From positions 1 through 64,000 of the forward strand of contig JAKSLI010000001.1 in NCBI GenBank assembly GCA_024401305.1: DNA of 64,000 bases. The letters run 5' to 3'. The notes below the pieces were generated by a model, which was not told the origin of the DNA, searched no databases, and saw only the letters and a program-made list of their open reading frames with translations. Source of the stretch: Bacteroidaceae bacterium. Lineage in GTDB: Bacteria > Bacteroidota > Bacteroidia > Bacteroidales > Bacteroidaceae. Below are positions 34,481-43,142 of this stretch, piece after piece. The translations under genes were made by a program, and so were the position numbers. The number at the start of each line of letters is the position of its first letter. The stretch's first letter is position 1.

Positions 34481-35755
34481 ATGAAAAAACTAATTTCTGT
34501 ATTTGCATTTTTGTTTGCAATGGTTGCGCAGACTTTCGCTCAGCAGTCTGCCGAGACTGACATGTTCCAGTATAGACCAAAACTTAAGATTGGGGAGAAG
34601 GCTCCAAACTTCTCGCTGCCTGTATATAATGGCAAGAAGAAGGTGTCGCTGTCCGACTACAAGGGGAAGTATGTACTCGTGGATTTCTGGGCTTCATGGT
34701 GTGGCGACTGTCGTCGTGAGATGCCCATAATGGAAGAAGCGTTGAAGAAATATGCTGGCAAGATTGAGGTGCTCTCCGTTTCGTTCGACAAGCAAAAGGA
34801 TGCGCTCGCGAAATATCAAAAGGAACATCCTGTGAAGTATCCTGTGCTTTGCGACTACTCGGCATGGAAGGAAAGTTCCGTTACGAAGGCTTACCAGCTC
34901 GGATGGATTCCTACATTCTATATCGTGGCTCCTGACGGCACGATAGCTGGAGGCGGAATAACAGGCGAAGGACTCAATGTGGAACTTGAAAGCATCTTCA
35001 ATAGCGATAGTCGCATAAAGGAGAAGGTGGTCTATCGTGATGAGAACATCGAGTTTCATCAGATTGACGAACACACTTGGCATGGCAACGGTCATTTGTG
35101 CTACAACGAATCCGTTTATCTCATAGAAGGCGAGAAATCGGCTATCCTTATTGATGCCGGCGTAAAGATGCCAGGTCTCAGGAAGATTGCGGAAAGTATT
35201 GTGAACAAACCTGTTTCCCTTGTCATCTCTCATGCTCACGGCGACCATATTGGAGCTTCTTCGGAATGGGATGAGGTGTGGATAAACGCAGCAGACGAAG
35301 CTATAATACCAGCAAACTATCAGACGAATGTAAAGAGAAAGTACATGACCGACGGAATGGTGTTCGACCTTGGCGGTCGTGATATAGAGGTGGTGTTTAC
35401 GCCTGGACATACTCCGGGTTCTACTTGTTTCATCGATCGCGAAAAGCATTATGGTTTCAGTAGCGATGCTTTCGGCTCGGGCAATCTGCTTGTGTTCACA
35501 GATCTTTCAACTCAACTTGCGTCTAGTCAGCGTATGATGCGATTCATTGAAAAGTATGGCGTGAAATACTTCTACCCAGGTCATTATTGGGGCGATAACC
35601 TAGAGACTCCACAGCGCGTGTCTGATGTTGGTGAGCTTTGCCGCGATATCCTTGACGGCAAGAAGGAAGGCGCAACGGGAATTCCTGGCGGTTGGCAGTA
35701 TGTTCTCGAGGAAAGAGGCGTGAAGATAAACTATAGAGACTCTGGCAAGAGATAA
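34481..35755 (+). CDS. Exported TlpA-like thioredoxin fused to a metallo-beta-lactamase domain
   Basis: A 424-residue exported protein with two enzyme domains. Residues 1-20 form a signal peptide. Residues about 35-175 are a TlpA/AhpC-TSA-type thioredoxin with active site CGDC (74-77) in WASWCGDCRREMP. Residues about 190-400 are a metallo-beta-lactamase fold: HAHGDH (251-256), FTPGHTPGS with His310, Asp329 in SSDAFG and PGHYWGD with His368, a complete set for two metals. The start is the ATG at 34481, which begins the signal peptide. A plausible role is periplasmic redox or thiol-ester chemistry, but no substrate is known to me. It is monocistronic, with its own promoter and a bidirectional terminator. 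Confidence 0.88.
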   Translation: MKKLISVFAFLFAMVAQTFAQQSAETDMFQYRPKLKIGEKAPNFSLPVYNGKKKVSLSDYKGKYVLVDFWASWCGDCRREMPIMEEALKKYAGKIEVLSVSFDKQKDALAKYQKEHPVKYPVLCDYSAWKESSVTKAYQLGWIPTFYIVAPDGTIAGGGITGEGLNVELESIFNSDSRIKEKVVYRDENIEFHQIDEHTWHGNGHLCYNESVYLIEGEKSAILIDAGVKMPGLRKIAESIVNKPVSLVISHAHGDHIGASSEWDEVWINAADEAIIPANYQTNVKRKYMTDGMVFDLGGRDIEVVFTPGHTPGSTCFIDREKHYGFSSDAFGSGNLLVFTDLSTQLASSQRMMRFIEKYGVKYFYPGHYWGDNLETPQRVSDVGELCRDILDGKKEGATGIPGGWQYVLEERGVKINYRDSGKR

Positions 35756-35758
35756 AAC

Positions 35759-35798
35759 AATAAGGGCTGTAGAACAAATGTATTCTACAGCCCTTATT
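35759..35798. terminator. Strong bidirectional terminator
   Basis: A perfect 16-bp stem (AATAAGGGCTGTAGAA / TTCTACAGCCCTTATT) with an 8-base loop and A/T tracts on both sides lies between the convergent fusion gene and cysK. Confidence 0.88.
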
Positions 35799-35847
35799 TA
35801 TAATATTATAATATGTGTATTGTCTTTGGTAACAATGGCGCTCCTTT

Positions 35848-36774
35848 TTATTCGTAAAGCACGGTTGAAAGGTAGCGTTCGCCAGTGTCTGGGAGGAGAG
35901 CGACAATAGTCTTGCCCTTGCTCTCAGGACGCTTAGCAACTTCAATGGCTGCGTTGAGGGCTGCACCAGAAGAGAAGCCTGTAAGGATGCCGAGCTTTGC
36001 GAGTCGGCGTGCGCCTTCGATAGCTGCTTCGTTGCTGATAGGAAGGACCTCGTCGATAGCGTCAGCGTTGTAATTCTTTGGTACGAAACCAGCACCAATA
36101 CCCTGAATCTTGTGAGCACCAGGAGCATTGCCCGAAAGAACGGCACTTGATGCAGGCTCTACAGCAACAGCCTTTACAGATGACTTGTGAGCCTTGAGAG
36201 CTTCAGCTACGCCGCTGACAGTACCGCCAGTACCTACACCTGCTACGAAGATGTCAACCTCGCCGTCTGTATCTTTCCAGATCTCTTCGCCTGTAGTTGC
36301 CTTATGGATGGCAGGGTTAGCTGCGTTGTCGAACTGGAGAGGGAGGAAAGAGCCCGGTGTGCTCTCTACGATTTCCTTAGCCTTTGCGATAGCACCCTTC
36401 ATGCCCTCAGAACCAGGAGTAAGGACGATCTCTGCTCCGTAGGCAGCAGCGAGCTTGCGACGCTCTATACTCATTGTCTCTGGCATAGTGAGGATTACGC
36501 GATAGCCTTTCACTGCGCCTACCCAAGCAAGTCCGACACCTGTATTTCCTGATGTTGGCTCTACGATGAGTCCGCCTGGCTTAAGGATGCCATCCTGTTC
36601 TGCCTTCTCAATCATGGCGAGTGCGATACGGTCTTTCACACTACCGCCAGGGTTGAAGAATTCTACCTTCACGAGGAGCTTAGCCTCGAGATTTTCCTGC
36701 TTCTCTATTTCCTCAAGACGAACGAGAGGAGTATTGCCGATAAGTTCGGCGATGTTGTTATATATTTTTGCCAT
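35848..36774 (-). CDS. cysK: Cysteine synthase A
   Basis: A 308-residue PLP enzyme that makes cysteine from O-acetylserine and sulfide. NPGGSVKDRIA carries the PLP lysine, PTSGNTGVGLAW is the substrate-binding loop and GTGGTVSG binds the PLP phosphate. The length is standard. It follows metY by 89 bp in the same direction with a hairpin-forming repeat between. Its substrate producer, cysE, is about 18 kb away at 54338. Confidence 0.95.
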   Translation of the reverse strand: MAKIYNNIAELIGNTPLVRLEEIEKQENLEAKLLVKVEFFNPGGSVKDRIALAMIEKAEQDGILKPGGLIVEPTSGNTGVGLAWVGAVKGYRVILTMPETMSIERRKLAAAYGAEIVLTPGSEGMKGAIAKAKEIVESTPGSFLPLQFDNAANPAIHKATTGEEIWKDTDGEVDIFVAGVGTGGTVSGVAEALKAHKSSVKAVAVEPASSAVLSGNAPGAHKIQGIGAGFVPKNYNADAIDEVLPISNEAAIEGARRLAKLGILTGFSSGAALNAAIEVAKRPESKGKTIVALLPDTGERYLSTVLYE

Positions 36775-36780
36775 AGTTTA

Positions 36781-36854
36781 TTAGTCGTTTGGGAGATTAG
36801 TCGTTTAGTCGTTTGGGGATTTGGTCCTAGACGACCAAACGACTAATCTCCTAG
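36781..36854. repeat. TAGTCGTTTGG repeats forming a hairpin between metY and cysK
   Basis: TTAGTCGTTT occurs three times in direct orientation (36781, 36798, 36805 region), followed by CCAAACGACTAATCTCCTAG (36835-36854) as the inverted copy. The repeats nearly fill the metY-cysK gap and could fold into alternative stems in the mRNA. Confidence 0.65.
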
Positions 36855-36863
36855 TTTCCTAAA

Positions 36864-38153
36864 TTATATTTTATCAAACGCCTGTGCAAGGTCTGCGATG
36901 ATGTCGTCGATATGCTCAGTACCGATGCTCAAGCGAATGGTAGAAGGAGTAATGTGCTGCTGCTCAGCCTCTTCTGGTGAGAGCTGTGAGTGAGTAGTAG
37001 AGTATGGGTGGATGACAAGGCTCTTAACGTCGGCTACGTTAGCGAGGAGCGAGAAGATCTCGAGTGAGTCGATAAATTGCCAAGCTTCCTCCTGACCGCC
37101 CTTGATCTCGAAAGTGAAGATGCTCGCAGCTCCGTTTGGGAAGAGCTTCTTGTAGAGTTCGTGATCTGGATGTGATGGCAGCGCTGGGTGGTTGACCTTC
37201 GCTACCTTTGGGTGGTTTGCCAGGAAATCCACAACCTTCAAAGCGTTTTCCACATGACGTTCTACGCGGAGAGAGAGAGTCTCAAGTCCCTGGAGAAGGA
37301 TGAATGCGTTAAGTGGTGAGAGTGTTGCACCTGTGTCACGAAGGATGACAGCACGAATGCGTGTTACGAAAGCTGCTGCGCCTGCTACGTCTGCAAAGAT
37401 TGCACCGTGGTATGAAGGATCTGGCTTAGCAAGAGTTGGGAACTTGTCTGGGTTTGCCTTCCAGTCGAAGTTGCCACTGTCAACGATTACACCACCGAGA
37501 GAACTACCGTGACCGCCGATGAACTTAGTAGCAGAGTGAACTACGATGTCAGCTCCGTGCTCAATAGGGCGGATGAGGTAAGGAGTGCCGAATGTGTTGT
37601 CGATGATGAGTGGAATACCGTGGCGGTGAGCTATCTCTGCCACCTTGTCGATATCAAGGACATCGCTGTTAGGGTTACCGAAAGTCTCGCCGTAGATAGC
37701 CTTTGTGTTAGGCTTGATGGCAGCTTCGATTGCGTCGTAGTCGCTGAATGAAACGATGCTATAGTCGATGCCCTGAGTAGATAGTGTATGCGTAATGAGG
37801 TTGTAAGAACCACCGTAGATATTGTCGGCAGCAACAACGTGATCGCCATTCTGGAGAATGTTCTGGAGAGCGTATGTAACGGCTGCTGCGCCTGAAGCTA
37901 CTGCAAGACCTGCAACACCACCTTCAAGAGCTGCTACGCGATCTTCGAAAACGCCCTGGGTAGAGTTTGTAAGACGACCGTAGATGTTGCCCGCGTCACG
38001 AAGTCCGAAACGATCGGCAGCGTGCTGTGAGTTACGGAAGACGTACGATGTAGTCTGGTAGATAGGTACTGCGCGAGCGTCAGTTGCTGGATCTGGGTTT
38101 TCCTGACCTACGTGGAGTTGAAGAGTCTCGAAGTGAAGTTTTTTCTGTGCCAT
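36864..38153 (-). CDS. metY: O-acetylhomoserine aminocarboxypropyltransferase
   Basis: A 429-residue PLP enzyme of the Cys/Met metabolism family. It makes homocysteine from O-acetylhomoserine and sulfide (direct sulfhydrylation). HFETLQLHVGQENPDPATDARAVP-type residues begin the protein and VVHSATKFIGGHG carries the PLP lysine. The length (about 430) is that of MetY rather than the shorter MetB/MetC. Together with MetH it completes methionine formation. cysK follows downstream. A -7 box at 38224-38231 lies next to TAAAGAATATT repeats that may be an operator. Confidence 0.93.
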   Translation of the reverse strand: MAQKKLHFETLQLHVGQENPDPATDARAVPIYQTTSYVFRNSQHAADRFGLRDAGNIYGRLTNSTQGVFEDRVAALEGGVAGLAVASGAAAVTYALQNILQNGDHVVAADNIYGGSYNLITHTLSTQGIDYSIVSFSDYDAIEAAIKPNTKAIYGETFGNPNSDVLDIDKVAEIAHRHGIPLIIDNTFGTPYLIRPIEHGADIVVHSATKFIGGHGSSLGGVIVDSGNFDWKANPDKFPTLAKPDPSYHGAIFADVAGAAAFVTRIRAVILRDTGATLSPLNAFILLQGLETLSLRVERHVENALKVVDFLANHPKVAKVNHPALPSHPDHELYKKLFPNGAASIFTFEIKGGQEEAWQFIDSLEIFSLLANVADVKSLVIHPYSTTHSQLSPEEAEQQHITPSTIRLSIGTEHIDDIIADLAQAFDKI

Positions 38154-38223
38154 AGTTGTATTCTTTTTTTATTGTTAATATTCAGTTTGTTATTTGGAAA
38201 CATTTTGTTTTGTTTTCCGGGTG

Positions 38224-38231
38224 CAAAGGTA
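38224..38231 (-). promoter_or_regulatory. Promoter -7 box for metY
   Basis: Minus-strand TACCTTTG lies 71 bases before the metY ATG. Direct repeats TAAAGAATATT at 38236-38246 and 38268-38278, 32 bp apart, lie just upstream. Confidence 0.55.
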
Positions 38232-38310
38232 CGACTAAAGAATATTATGACAAAGAAAAATGTTTATTAAAGAATATTGTTTATGTTTTTATATTATTAA
38301 ATAGAATATC

Positions 38311-38348
38311 ATTCTTTATAGCCCACATTTTTTAGGCTTTGAAAGAAT
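38311..38348. other. Imperfect hairpin downstream of metH
   Basis: ATTCTTT-AT-AGCC and AGGCT-TTG-AAAGAAT can pair with small bulges. It lies 18 bp after the metH stop (minus strand) and may help end that transcript. Confidence 0.35.
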
Positions 38349-38365
38349 GGCTTTTGAGGAGAATG

Positions 38366-41300
38366 CTATATGATGAAATATTCAGACTCTGGATTTGCGA
38401 TATAGATTCCACTGACAGAAGACTGTGGATACATGGCTCCATTCTCTGTCAAGGTGATGCCGAGAGAGTCGTAGTCCATGAGTTTAGCGAGAGTGAATAG
38501 CTGCTTCTGGTCTGGAAGAGAACGATAGCCTATGGCAGGACGAATGCCTTGATAGTGCGCCTTGAAGAGTTCCTTTACGGAGAGATTCTCTTCTGGAGCA
38601 TATCCCCAAAGGCGACGACGCACATCAGAATGCAAATGCTCAGAGGCAGCTTCGGCAAGACGATCGGCAAGACTCTGTGCGAGGAGGGACTTGTATTGGT
38701 CGCCTACGGATTTGAGTTCCTCTATCTCCTTGATGAAACTCTCGGAAATAGTCGCCGCAAAGATTCCTATATGGTCCGTAAGAGGTTCTGGGGCAACGAA
38801 GTCGCAAAGGGAGAGAGCTTCGCCGTTGGCATTGAGCTTCTGTTGGCGTGGTGTTGGGATGAACGTTTTTTCTCCATTATTATTAATGTGGATGCCGTTT
38901 TCAGCACCATTAGCCTGATAGAACGCCACCTTCGCCTTTACGGAATGGCTGGCAGCAATATGCTTCAACATGTCTTCTGCATCAGAACGCAGGGAGTTTG
39001 CTTCAGGCATGTCTTCCTTTACGCTCCACAGATGGTAGAAGGCTTTCCAATTAATATAAGGAATAAGGGTGTCTGTGCTGATGTCCATTACCTCGCTTTC
39101 GCCGATGAACGAAGGCGGGCAAACGGTAGTCTTGTTGAAATCAATGACCTTCTTGTGGGCGAGCATTTTCGATGAATCGCCGATTACGGTCTGCTTCCTT
39201 TCGTTTTCCTGACGAAGTTGCTCCTGCTTGAAACGAAGACTTGCGATGAGATGATCGCGCTCGCTACCCATAAGTTGCGTGGCGAGAACAGGATTCTGAG
39301 AAGCATCGTGAACCCAAAACACAGGACCATCGTACTCAGGAGCTATCTTTACGGCTGTGTGCATTTCGGATGTAGTAGCACCACCGATGAAGAGCGGTTT
39401 GCAGAAACCTGCCTTCTTGAGCTCGGCAGCCGTATGGCGCATTTCCTCAAGTGAAGGGGTGATGAGTCCGCTGAGAGCGATGAAGTCAACATCCTCTTTG
39501 ATGGCAGTCTCAACAATCTTCTCGGCAGGTACCATGACGCCAAGGTCTATGACGTTGAAATTGTTGCATGAAAGGACAACTCCGGTTATGTTCTTGCCTA
39601 TGTCGTGGACATCGCCCTTGACCGTTGCGAGAAGATATTTCGGAGCTTTCTCAATACCTGATTCTGGAGATGCCTGAAGCGAGTCAAGACTCGTAAGGAT
39701 GTTTACGGCTTGCTTCATGGTGCGAGCAGTCTTTACCACTTGCGGGAGGAACATCTTGCCGTCGCCAAAGAGTTTTCCGACTTCGTTCATGCCTTCCATG
39801 AGAGGACCTTCAATGATGTTGAGGGCGGAACCGTATTCCTTAAGCGCTTCCGTGAGATCCTGCTTGAGGGTGGAATCGTCGCCTTTTACGAGCGCGGTTC
39901 TGAGGCGGGAAGAGAGGGAGGGAGTTTCTTCCGAGGCTGACGCCACGGATACAGGGGCTGAGCCTGAGGGAGAAACCTCGGGGACGGTGGCTGATTGGGC
40001 GAGAGCGGAGGCTGCTTTTTCCGCTTCTTTTCGCTGGCGGATTTCTTCTGCGAGAGCGATGAGAAGCTCTGTGGCTTCTTCGTCACGATGGGTGAAGAGA
40101 ACGCTATGAATTGCCAAACGGAGAGAAACTGGTATGCTGTCGAAAGGAAGGGCTGTGGCTGGGTTTAGGATAGCCATATCCATGCCTTTCTTTTGTGCTT
40201 CCTTGAGGAAAACCGTGTGCATTGCCTCACGCACGAAATTGTTTCCTCGGAAAGCGAAAGAGAGGTTGCTGAGACCGCCAGAAACCCTTGCTCCTGGCAG
40301 ATTATCATGAATCCATTCCGTAGCACGCACGAAGTCGTAGGCATAGTCGAGATGCTCAGCCATGCCTGTTGCTACGGTAAGGATGTTAGGGTCGAAAATG
40401 ATGTCGCCGGCAGGGAAGTCAAGGCGATTGCGAAGTAAGTCGTAAGCGCGCTTGCAGATGGAAATCTTGCGATCGTAGGTTACAGCCTGACCTTCTTCGT
40501 CGAAAGCCATTACGATAACGGCTGCTCCAAACTGGCGGAGAGTCTTAGCGCGAGAGAGGAATACCTCCTCGCCTTCCTTTAGTGAGATGCTATTTACTAT
40601 ACATTTTCCCTGAACCCACTTCAACGCTTCCTCAATAACTTCAAAGCGAGAGGAATCAAGCATTAGAGGTACTCGGGCGATGTCTGGTTCTGCTGCTATG
40701 AGTCGGACGAAATGCGCCATCTCTTCGCGAGCATCGAGAAGACCGTCATCCATGTTGATGTCTATGATCTGCGCCCCTTTCTCAACCTGCTTGCGAGCAA
40801 TGGAGATTGCTTCATCGTAGTTCTTCTCGTTTATGAGGCGAAGGAACTTGCGTGAGCCCGCCACGTTACAGCGCTCGCCGATGTTGGTGAAAGAGCCTGT
40901 GGTAGGAGAGAAAGGCTCTAGGCCAGAGAGGCGGAGAGGGAAGGATGGGGAGCCCGAAGCGGACGCTTCGGGAACGGTAACAATGCCTGAAGGAGAAACT
41001 ATTTGAATTGCAGTAGCCTCTGCTATGAGGCGGATATGGGCGGGAGTAGTGCCACAGCAACCGCCGATGATGTTGAGCAGATGCTCGCTGAAATAAGGCT
41101 GCAGTTGAGAAAGCATCACTTCAGGTGTATCTTCGTATTTGCCAAAAGCATTAGGGAGACCTGCGTTTGGATGGCATGAAATGTAAATGCGGTTCCCAGA
41201 AGCGCGGCTTTCTTTATCTGAGATAGAGCTTGATTCTGCAGAGATATTTTCTACGATTTCATGAAGCTGTCGAAGGTATGGCAGAAGTGCTTCGGCGCCA

Positions 41301-42010
41301 AGTCCGCAGTTGAGTCCGATAGTAAGCGGATTGGCATGCATTATGCTTGTGACGAAAGCCTCTACGGTTTGGCCTGAGAGAGAACGTCCGCTTTGGTCGC
41401 TTATGGTAAGTGAAAGCATGAGTTCAACTTTGCGACCAACGGTTTCCATAGCTTTCTGTGCAGCAAAGATGGCAGCCTTTGCGTTGAGAGTGTCGAAGAT
41501 TGTCTCTACGAGAATGGCATCTACGCCACCTTCGATGAGAGCTGTTATCTGCTCTTCGTATGCGTCGGCAAGTTGGTCGAAGGTTATGCTACGAGCGGCA
41601 GCATCTTCTGCATTATCAGACATTGAGAGCATCTTTCCCGTAGGACCGACACTTCCCGCAACGAAACGAGGTTTCTCTGGATTCTCATCTGTCATGCGGT
41701 CGGCTTCTTCGCGTGCCAATCGTGCTGCAGCAAGAGCCATTTCGCGAACATTTTCCTGTTGCCCGAATTCTTCCTGGGATATACGCTGCGAACCAAATGA
41801 GCAGGTGCTGATAATGTCGGCACCTGCTTCAAGGTAAGAGCGATGTATGGAACGGATTACATCAGGATGGGTAAGCGGCAACATGTCGTTGTTCTTGCCA
41901 AAATCCTGTCCAGTAGCTTCGCTGATGTTTTGTATGACGGTGCCCATCGCACCATCAAGAACGAGTATTCTATGTTGTAATTCTCTACGTATTGCTGAGA
42001 CTGTCTTCAT
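38366..42010 (-). CDS. metH: Cobalamin-dependent methionine synthase
   Basis: A 1214-residue modular enzyme that transfers the methyl group of methyl-tetrahydrofolate to homocysteine through cobalamin. Modules in order: homocysteine domain (1-335, zinc motif GGCCG at 316-320 with an upstream Cys), folate domain (about 360-650), B12 domain with VKGDVHDIGKN, and an activation domain that binds SAM (PAIGYRSLPDQ). Linkers 336-357 and 675-697 hold short insertions rich in Ser/Pro/Val sharing SPSG and TVPE modules; these are repeat-encoded. It follows metF by 57 bp and is probably its operon partner. The protein needs B12. Confidence 0.95.
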   Translation of the reverse strand: MKTVSAIRRELQHRILVLDGAMGTVIQNISEATGQDFGKNNDMLPLTHPDVIRSIHRSYLEAGADIISTCSFGSQRISQEEFGQQENVREMALAAARLAREEADRMTDENPEKPRFVAGSVGPTGKMLSMSDNAEDAAARSITFDQLADAYEEQITALIEGGVDAILVETIFDTLNAKAAIFAAQKAMETVGRKVELMLSLTISDQSGRSLSGQTVEAFVTSIMHANPLTIGLNCGLGAEALLPYLRQLHEIVENISAESSSISDKESRASGNRIYISCHPNAGLPNAFGKYEDTPEVMLSQLQPYFSEHLLNIIGGCCGTTPAHIRLIAEATAIQIVSPSGIVTVPEASASGSPSFPLRLSGLEPFSPTTGSFTNIGERCNVAGSRKFLRLINEKNYDEAISIARKQVEKGAQIIDINMDDGLLDAREEMAHFVRLIAAEPDIARVPLMLDSSRFEVIEEALKWVQGKCIVNSISLKEGEEVFLSRAKTLRQFGAAVIVMAFDEEGQAVTYDRKISICKRAYDLLRNRLDFPAGDIIFDPNILTVATGMAEHLDYAYDFVRATEWIHDNLPGARVSGGLSNLSFAFRGNNFVREAMHTVFLKEAQKKGMDMAILNPATALPFDSIPVSLRLAIHSVLFTHRDEEATELLIALAEEIRQRKEAEKAASALAQSATVPEVSPSGSAPVSVASASEETPSLSSRLRTALVKGDDSTLKQDLTEALKEYGSALNIIEGPLMEGMNEVGKLFGDGKMFLPQVVKTARTMKQAVNILTSLDSLQASPESGIEKAPKYLLATVKGDVHDIGKNITGVVLSCNNFNVIDLGVMVPAEKIVETAIKEDVDFIALSGLITPSLEEMRHTAAELKKAGFCKPLFIGGATTSEMHTAVKIAPEYDGPVFWVHDASQNPVLATQLMGSERDHLIASLRFKQEQLRQENERKQTVIGDSSKMLAHKKVIDFNKTTVCPPSFIGESEVMDISTDTLIPYINWKAFYHLWSVKEDMPEANSLRSDAEDMLKHIAASHSVKAKVAFYQANGAENGIHINNNGEKTFIPTPRQQKLNANGEALSLCDFVAPEPLTDHIGIFAATISESFIKEIEELKSVGDQYKSLLAQSLADRLAEAASEHLHSDVRRRLWGYAPEENLSVKELFKAHYQGIRPAIGYRSLPDQKQLFTLAKLMDYDSLGITLTENGAMYPQSSVSGIYIANPESEYFII
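39920..39988 (-). repeat. In-frame repeat module in metH, second linker
   Basis: Encodes residues 675-697, starting TVPEVSPSGSAPVSVAS. GTTTCTCCCTCAGGC and ACCGTCCCCGAGG match parts of the module at 40943-40999 with 1 and 2 differences, but in swapped order. It lies between the folate and B12 domains. Confidence 0.55.
40943..40999 (-). repeat. In-frame palindromic repeat module in metH, first linker
   Basis: Encodes residues 338-356 (VSPSGIVTVPEASASGSPS). It contains the perfect hairpin CCCGAAGC-GGAC-GCTTCGGG (40953-40972). It lies between the homocysteine and folate domains, where other MetH proteins have a short plain linker. Confidence 0.6.
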
Positions 42011-42060
42011 TTACAATTTACCAAGTACATTTACCATTTACCATCTTCCATTTACAATTG
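42008..42060. repeat. CATTTACCAT short tandem repeats between metF and metH
   Basis: CATTTAC occurs four times with variants (CATTTACAATTTACC, CATTTACCATTTACC, CATTTACAATT), starting at the metH start codon itself and filling nearly the whole 57-bp gap. On the coding strand the unit reads GGTAAATG, so several ATGs precede the true start. Confidence 0.6.
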
Positions 42061-42067
42061 TCATTTC

Positions 42068-42991
42068 CTACAACACGGCCCTTGCCACGCGTGCAACGCT
42101 GTCGGAAGCAAGATATGAATAGAAATGGAGAGCTGGAATACCATGCTTTATGAGGTCGCGGCATTGTTCTATGCACCATTCCACGCCGACTTCTTTTGCC
42201 TCTGCGTCAGTCTTGCACTTTGCGAGGGCATCAGCAAACGGTTCAGGGATGTCTGTATGGAAAACCTTCGGCAGCACGTTAACCTGATTGCGAAGAACGA
42301 TAGGCTTGATACCTGGGATGATAGGTACCGTGATGCCTGCCTCGCGTGCACGTTCCACGAATTCATAATATTTCTGGTTGTCGAAGAACATCTGCGTAAG
42401 TAGATATTTCGCTCCGTTCTTCACTTTTTCCACCGCATAGCGAAGGTCAGAAACAGGATTAGGTGCTTCCTCGTGCTTCTCAGGATAGCAAGCCATGCCG
42501 TAGGAGAAAGGCGTGTTGATACCATCGATAGTCTCGCCATCAATATCCAGACCCTGATTGAAAGCGTTTACCTGCTGCTGCAAGTCAGTGGCATGGTCAT
42601 GATAAAGATGCAGTTCGCTCTTTGGAACATTCAGATTCTTTGAATCGCCACGTAGAAGAAGCAAGTTGTGGATGCCAAGGAAATTGAGGTCGAGAAGTGC
42701 GTACTCTGTCTCTTCTTTGGTAAATCCCTTGCAGATGATGTGCGGAACTGTCTGCACATTATATTTCTGCTGAATGGCAGCTGCGATGGCTACTGTACCA
42801 GGACGACGCAGTATAGCCCTGCGACGAATCAAACCGTCTGCCTGCTCGCGATAGACAGTTTCACTATGATGGGACGTGATGTTTATATACTTAGGTTCAA
42901 ATTCCTGAAGTTTGTCCACAATTTTATATACGCTGTCTATGCTGTTGCCCTTCAAAGGAGGGAGAATTTCGTAGGAAAAGTTTGTTGCCAT
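42068..42991 (-). CDS. metF: Methylenetetrahydrofolate reductase
   Basis: A 307-residue flavoenzyme that reduces methylene-THF to methyl-THF, the methyl donor for MetH. The start FSYEILPPLKG corresponds to the family motif with the catalytic Glu, and NLLLLRGD and ATQMFFDN-like (LTQMFFDNQKYYEF) segments match the FAD and folate sites. The length is typical. It has a promoter at 43020-43050 and is divergent from the Lrp-type regulator. metH follows after 57 bp. Confidence 0.95.
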   Translation of the reverse strand: MATNFSYEILPPLKGNSIDSVYKIVDKLQEFEPKYINITSHHSETVYREQADGLIRRRAILRRPGTVAIAAAIQQKYNVQTVPHIICKGFTKEETEYALLDLNFLGIHNLLLLRGDSKNLNVPKSELHLYHDHATDLQQQVNAFNQGLDIDGETIDGINTPFSYGMACYPEKHEEAPNPVSDLRYAVEKVKNGAKYLLTQMFFDNQKYYEFVERAREAGITVPIIPGIKPIVLRNQVNVLPKVFHTDIPEPFADALAKCKTDAEAKEVGVEWCIEQCRDLIKHGIPALHFYSYLASDSVARVARAVL

Positions 42992-43019
42992 ATAGGTAGT
43001 ATTGATGTTATTTTGTGTG

Positions 43020-43050
43020 CAAAGTTAATTGAAAAGATAAAAACTGCAAA
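43020..43050 (-). promoter_or_regulatory. Promoter for metF-metH
   Basis: Minus-strand TTTG (43047-43050) and TAACTTTG (43020-43027) with a 19-base spacer, a full consensus match 29 bases before the ATG. Confidence 0.72.
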
Positions 43051-43056
43051 ATTTTA

Positions 43057-43086
43057 TTGCTAATTTAGAATAATTTTATACATTTG
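43057..43086 (+). promoter_or_regulatory. Promoter for the Lrp-type regulator
   Basis: TTG at 43057-43059 and TACATTTG at 43079-43086, spacer 19. It is back to back with the metF promoter. Confidence 0.55.
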
Positions 43087-43142
43087 CAGCGAATTAATAG
43101 ATGTTTATTCTATAAACAACCCCTAATATTGCTAAAAAAAGA

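Noticed and set aside
34694..35449. 251-codon open frame antisense to the thioredoxin-MBL fusion
   Set aside because: The plus-strand gene has two complete catalytic motifs; the antisense product matches nothing and has no promoter.
36781..36854. CRISPR-like array between metY and cysK
   Set aside because: Units are about 10 bases without regular spacers and with one inverted copy; no cas genes are in the window.
38154..38365. Possible SAM riboswitch upstream of metY
   Set aside because: The leader is only about 70 bases and I could not recognise a SAM-I or SAM-II core in it; the repeats lie upstream of the -7 box, not in the leader.
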